64,000 nucleotides of DNA from the NCBI GenBank assembly GCA_029961685.1, contig JARWKL010000011.1, forward strand, positions 3,970,501-4,034,500, written 5' to 3'. Origin of the DNA: Aristolochia californica. Its lineage: Eukaryota > Streptophyta > Magnoliopsida > Piperales > Aristolochiaceae. Positions 59,344 through 64,000 of the stretch are shown one piece after another; position 1 is the stretch's first letter; each line of letters begins with the position of its first letter. The notes beneath the pieces were generated by a model. It was given only the letters and a program-made list of their open reading frames with translations, was not told the origin of the DNA and ran no database searches. The position numbers and the translations under genes are program-made.

Positions 59344-62300
59344 CTACTCACTCTCTCTCGCCGTCGTGGACGAACCGCCGGCGCCCGACACGACCGGCAC
59401 GTGCGAGAACCGCTGCAATTGGATCATCCGCGCGTAGCAACCGTCAGGATGATGGCTGAGTAGATGGGAGTGGGATCCTTGCTCCGCCACCTTCCCTTCC
59501 TCGATCACCGCGATCACGTGCGCGTTCCTCACCGTCGACAGCCTGTGGGCCACGACGATCGTCGTCCTTCCCGATGAGGCTTTCTCCAGTGCCTCCTTCA
59601 CGCACCGTTCCGACTCCGCGTCCAGCGCGCTCGTCGCCTCGTCCAGGAGCAAGATCGAAGCCTTCTTTATGAACGCCCTGGCGATCGCGATCCTCTGCCG
59701 CTGTCCGCCTGATAGCTGCACCCCCCGCTCTCCCACGAACGTCCGGTACCCTTCCGGCAGGCCCGAGATGAACTTGTGCGCGCTCGCTAGCGTCGCCGCC
59801 TCCACCACCTCCGCCTCTGTTGCCGTTTCGCAGCCGTACGCTATGTTTTCATGGATGCTCGCTGCGAATAGGCAGGGCTCTTGTGGGACGAAGGCTATAT
59901 GTTTCCGTAGGGATTTCAGGTTGTATCTCCTTACGTCTTTCCCGTCGATCAGGATCCGGCCGGAGGAGGGCTCGTAGAACCTTTGGATAAGGGCGATCAC
60001 GGAGCTCTTGCCGCATCCGCTAGGACCTACGAGGGCGAGGGTTTTTCCGGCGCGCACGCGGAGACACAGGTCGTGAAAGATCTGGACGTCCGGGCGGCTC
60101 GGGTAGGTGAAGTCGACATGCTTGAATTCGACCTCACCCCGTAGGCGGTCCGGAGCAGGGGTGGCGTCGGGGTCGTCTGGCTCGATTTCCGTTTTGCGGT
60201 CGAGGAGGTCGAAGACGGAGCGCATGGCGCGGCCTCCCTTGATGAAATCTGGAGCGAGGGTTAGAGTCTCGGCGGCGCCGTTGGCGGAGACCATAAGCAC
60301 CATGAACACTCGGATCGTCTTTGAGAAGTCGGAGATGCCGTGTTTCACGAGGTAGGAGGCGTACCATAGACCCAGCGCGTAGGAGGCGTAGAGAAGGAAC
60401 TGCGCGACCCCAAATCCGCTACCGGCGATTTGACCCTTCCAGAAGCACCGCCGGAGTGGGGTTTGCAAATTCGCAGCAAAGAGGGTTACAATTTTGGCCT
60501 CCGAGTTGAATGCGGCGACTGTTCGAACATTCGCCACTGCTTCGCCTGCGAGTTGCGTGGCCTTTGCGTGAGTAGCCTCTAGATCACCGGAAAATCCTTG
60601 CATGAACATTTTCTGTAAAAAAAAAAACAAGAGTTTCATTTTGAGTAGTCTAACGGAAAATCACTGATCTATTCTGTAAATTCGACTTTTCGAGTCTCAA
60701 CCTACCTGCAAAACCGTTGCAGCAACGACAACAGGGAAAACTGCAATAAGGACCAAGGCGAGACGCCACTGCAGAACGAACCCAGCAGTGCAAGCCACCA
60801 GCATGAGGGCAGAGTTCTGCATTATGACGGAGATTCGATCGCCGATAGCGGACCTTACATTGTTAGCATCAAGGGCCAACCTGGCTGCAACCCTTGCACT
60901 CTCGTTCTCTTCCTGATCAAACCACGCGACTTCGTTCCTGAGCACTGCCGCCAACATCTTCTCCCTCACCCTCTTCGTGAGGTTCTCTCCCACCACGTCC
61001 CAGAAGAAGTGCTGTAACGTGTTGAATAACAGAGCCGCCGAGGAGACGCCTATCAGTAGAAAACAGTACTTTGCAATTTCGCGTTGCATGTGATGGTAGT
61101 CGATGCTGTAGTAGACACTCATAACGGCGCTGAGGACGTAGGCAAAGAAGGCGCTGATGGAGCCGCATATGATGGATCCCACCGAACCGACGAGGGCGTA
61201 CGACCACTCCGGCGAGTTCATTTTGGCTAGGCGCCAGAAGGAGCTTGCTTGGTCCTTGAACGCCAGCTTCTCGAGGCGGTAGTTGGGGTCGATCGAGAGG
61301 CTGAAATCGGAGGTGGAGAAGTCTGAGAGGCGGCGTGAGTATGGTGATCGCCCGTAAGAGGAGTTCCGCGCGATTATCGGCGAGCTAACTGAGTTCCGGG
61401 CACTGGAAGGCCTGACATAGCAATCAAGTATTGACGATTGATCTTGCAAATGTTTGATTAAAAAAGAAAGAAGAGATCAATCGCTGAAATCGTGTTAAAC
61501 GGATGTGTAGATTTACCTGGCACTGCTCTTCCGGGCATTGTTTAAAGCAGCCTCATGGGCCATCTCTTGCATGCGGATGAGCTTAGCATAGACGCCATTA
61601 TCACCTTTGGCAAGGAGCTCGTCATGGGTTCCTAACTCAGATACACTGCCTTGTTGCAGGACGGCTACAAGATCTGCCTTCCGGATGGTGGAGAGGCGAT
61701 GGGCAATGACGAGAGTCGTTCTCCCAATCATGAACCGGTCCAGAGCTTCCTGCACCAGCTTCTCAGATTCAGAGTCGAGCGCACTGGTGGCCTCATCCAG
61801 GAGGAGGATTGCTGGGTTCTTCAGCATCGCCCTTGCGATGGCAATCCTCTGCTTCTGTCCTCCAGACAGTTGCAACCCTCTCTCCCCTACCTGCACAGCA
61901 AATTAATGCGTCGTTCATTAAGACCAATTCTCGATCAAGCATTCCAGTTCCAATTTCCAAATCGAGAGTCTCAACGGCGTTCTTGATTCTAACACAGTGA
62001 CACTGTTTATAGGAGAGGAATTAGGCGTTTTGTTCACCAGAATGATTTCTTCCTCTTTAGTTTTTAAGGTGAAATCGAAATCTCAGATAAATTGCAAACC
62101 TTTCGCAGTGACTACGGGACTCGAGGGAGATTCACGATTTTGAAGCAAGAGCTTCTGGGTTTCACAAAATTTACAGGAATTTGAAAAAGCTTCCATCATC
62201 ACCAATGGAAACGGCGACTTTGCTTAGCATTACTTAAAAGGAATCGTGGACTAGATTGTTCCAAGAACACAGACATGGAGGATTTTTTTTTGGGATGAAA

Positions 62301-64000
62301 CGGACTTCAACGGATTATTTAAAGAAATAATCAAAACAACTATAACATAACTCTTAATTAAACCAATCTTGACTGAACATTGTTGTCGGTTGAGAGTGTG
62401 CATGAGCGCCTAGAATTGAGGTGATTCCAAAAAGGTAAGTTGCTGTTGGTTGACCAAACAACCCAGGAAATGTTATAGAAATCGATTTTCAAATTGGTTT
62501 AATGTGCAGCAAATGTGGGTCTTTTTCCTTCAAATCAAGACAAAAGGAACCCACTTTCTCTCACTAGGACTCTACCTAATCCTTGAGGAAGACCAGAGTA
62601 ATCCAACAACTAAAGTAGTATCTCATTGTTGATTTTCAAACCAGTCTTTTTCCTTCAATCAGTCGCCATTAAAAAAGAAAGAAGAGAGAAGGGGAAGTTT
62701 GGGAAAATTTTAATCGATTTGACAAAATGGGTCATAGCATCCGGCCATAGATTAGATCCGTGAAGAAGAAATTTTCTGCAAAATTTGTGGTTAAACATAC
62801 CTGAGTATCATAACCCTCGGGAAGTTTGACAACGAAGGAATGAGCATTTGCCACTCTTGCAGCTTCTTCAACCTCAACCTGAGTTGCATCTGCCCTTCCC
62901 AACAGCAGGTTTTCTTTAATGGTTGTGGCAAACAGAGCAGGTTCCTGGCTCACAAGGCCTATCTGTTGCCTCAGCCATCTCAGCTTCAATGTCTTTATGT
63001 CGTGCCCATCGAGCAGAACTTGTCCTGAGATCACATAAATCTGTTTAATGGCTACTCTTTCTGTAAAAGATTCAGATTTCTGTGAAATCAAAAATGAAAA
63101 TTTACAAAGACCCAGAAGGGAGAAGGACAACAAAACTTTGAACACAAGAATCCTGAAGGATTTCTACGAAGGGGGGACTGGAAATTATTACCTGAAAAGG
63201 GGTCGTAGAATCTTTCAATCAGGGAAACGACTGTGCTCTTACCAGAACCACTGCTCCCAACCAGAGCAATGGTCTTCCCGGCAGGCACATTGAGAGAGAA
63301 ATTGTTAAGGATCCGGATCTCTGGCCTGGATGGATATGAGAATTCTACATTTTTAATCTCCAGATGGCCCGTAACAGACCCTAGTTCCAAACCCGACTCT
63401 GCATTCCGATCAATCCCAGGTTTATGATCAATTGTCCGGAATATTTTTGCCGCAGCTACTTTCGCCTTGGCGAATGCGGTCATACTTGGTGCAGACTGTC
63501 CTAAAGCCCTGTTCGGCACCGAAACAGTTCGTGTTAATGGCAAAAAGATTAATTCAGACACAGAAATCATTTTGGGTATTGGAAAGATTAGAACGACGGA
63601 CTTACAATCCACCGATCATGACAGAGAACATGGTAGAAATGGCGAGTCCTCCATTTGTATAATGGTGTCTCACCAGGTATCCACCATACCATAGCAGAAG
63701 AGCATAGCAGCAAAAAACTGTGAAGTAGGTTGCTCCCAATCCAATCCCTTTAGCCAGACCACTCTTGTAGCCGATCCTCTGAGAAACCCGCAAGGCAGAA
63801 GAGTATGCTTGAAGCGCCCGAGCTTCGCCCACGAATGACAGGACTGTCCGAATTTGTACTATGGTCTGTCATTTACCTCAAGAAATCAAGACGAAGCTGT
63901 GAAAACAAATGGAACGCACAAATCTCTGCCATTTCTCCTACCTGTTCTGCAATATTTCCGGCCTCAGAAAGAGCTTGTTGGCTTCTCGAAGAGAGTTTAG
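59344..64000 (-). CDS. ABCB1: ABCB1/PGP1-type P-glycoprotein auxin transporter, 3' seven exons
   Basis: Minus-strand exons in order: 63942-64000 (partial), 63606-63865, 63192-63508, 62801-63024, 61517-61890, 60706-61411 and 59344-60612 (stop TAG 59344-59346), giving about 1069 residues. All are GT-AG and in phase. The plant protein is about 1290 residues, so roughly 220 N-terminal residues lie to the right of the window. It exports auxin across the plasma membrane using ATP. Visible: rest of the first membrane domain ([18 protein letters not shown]); NBD1 Walker A GSSGSGKS (63235-63258), signature LSGGQKQR (about 61867), [12 protein letters not shown]; an S/R-rich linker ([18 protein letters not shown]), a likely phosphorylation region; a second membrane domain; NBD2 with GPSGCGKS (about 60005-60030), [20 protein letters not shown] and VVAHRLST. 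Both catalytic glutamates after Walker B are present. Exons are GC-rich, most of all the last. No disruption seen. Confidence 0.95.

Noticed and set aside
59669..60509. Several open frames antisense or out of frame to ABCB1
   Set aside because: Shadows of GC-rich coding sequence; the minus-strand frame carries all ABC motifs.
1..64000. tRNA or rRNA genes
   Set aside because: Only primer-binding-site matches to tRNA-Met were seen, each in retroelement context. No full cloverleaf or rRNA sequence was recognised by eye.

Overview
This window is nuclear DNA from a flowering plant. It has genes split by GT-AG introns, plant-specific proteins (a long-tailed chloroplast ferredoxin and an ABCB1-type auxin transporter), Copia and LINE retrotransposons primed by initiator-Met tRNA or ending in poly-A, and small TIR elements. 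I cannot name the species. Long, transposon-filled introns in conserved genes suggest a large-intron dicot or basal angiosperm. All gene structures were read by eye from splice signals, phase agreement and remembered family sequences; no search was run.

Layout. (1) 2604-11992, + strand: the last five exons of a calcineurin-like metallophosphoesterase (Cdc1/PGAP5 type), with the 5' part off the left edge. One 7.9-kb intron holds a decayed full-length LINE. (2) 12-20 kb: intergenic, with a Copia element (14323-19331, TSD TTACT) inserted in an older LTR and two related small inverted-repeat elements. (3) 20736-22762, +: complete chloroplast ferredoxin-like gene (FdC2 type). (4) 26335-46724, +: complete mitochondrial FAD-dependent glycerol-3-phosphate dehydrogenase (SDP6), seven exons over about 20 kb. 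Intron 1 is 12.5 kb and intron 3 is 4.5 kb, both packed with nested retroelements. (5) 47-54.4 kb: intergenic, with a 170-bp tandem repeat, Copia debris and a field of GATCGATCA-like repeats. (6) 54779-57632, +: a ZNF593/Bud20-type C2H2 zinc-finger gene with an apparent AT-AC (U12-type) first intron and GTG where the family has its ATG; an LTR ends 23 bp upstream. (7) 59344-64000, - strand: the 3' seven exons of an ABCB1/PGP1 auxin-transporting P-glycoprotein, with the 5' part off the right edge.

The five genes are unrelated in pathway: membrane metallophosphoesterase, plastid iron-sulfur protein, mitochondrial glycerol catabolism, 60S ribosome biogenesis and auxin export. Nothing suggests an operon or cluster. 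The most distinctive content is the layered transposon history inside introns, where target-site duplications give the order of insertion, and the unusual 5' end of the zinc-finger gene. I did not find a new multi-gene system.
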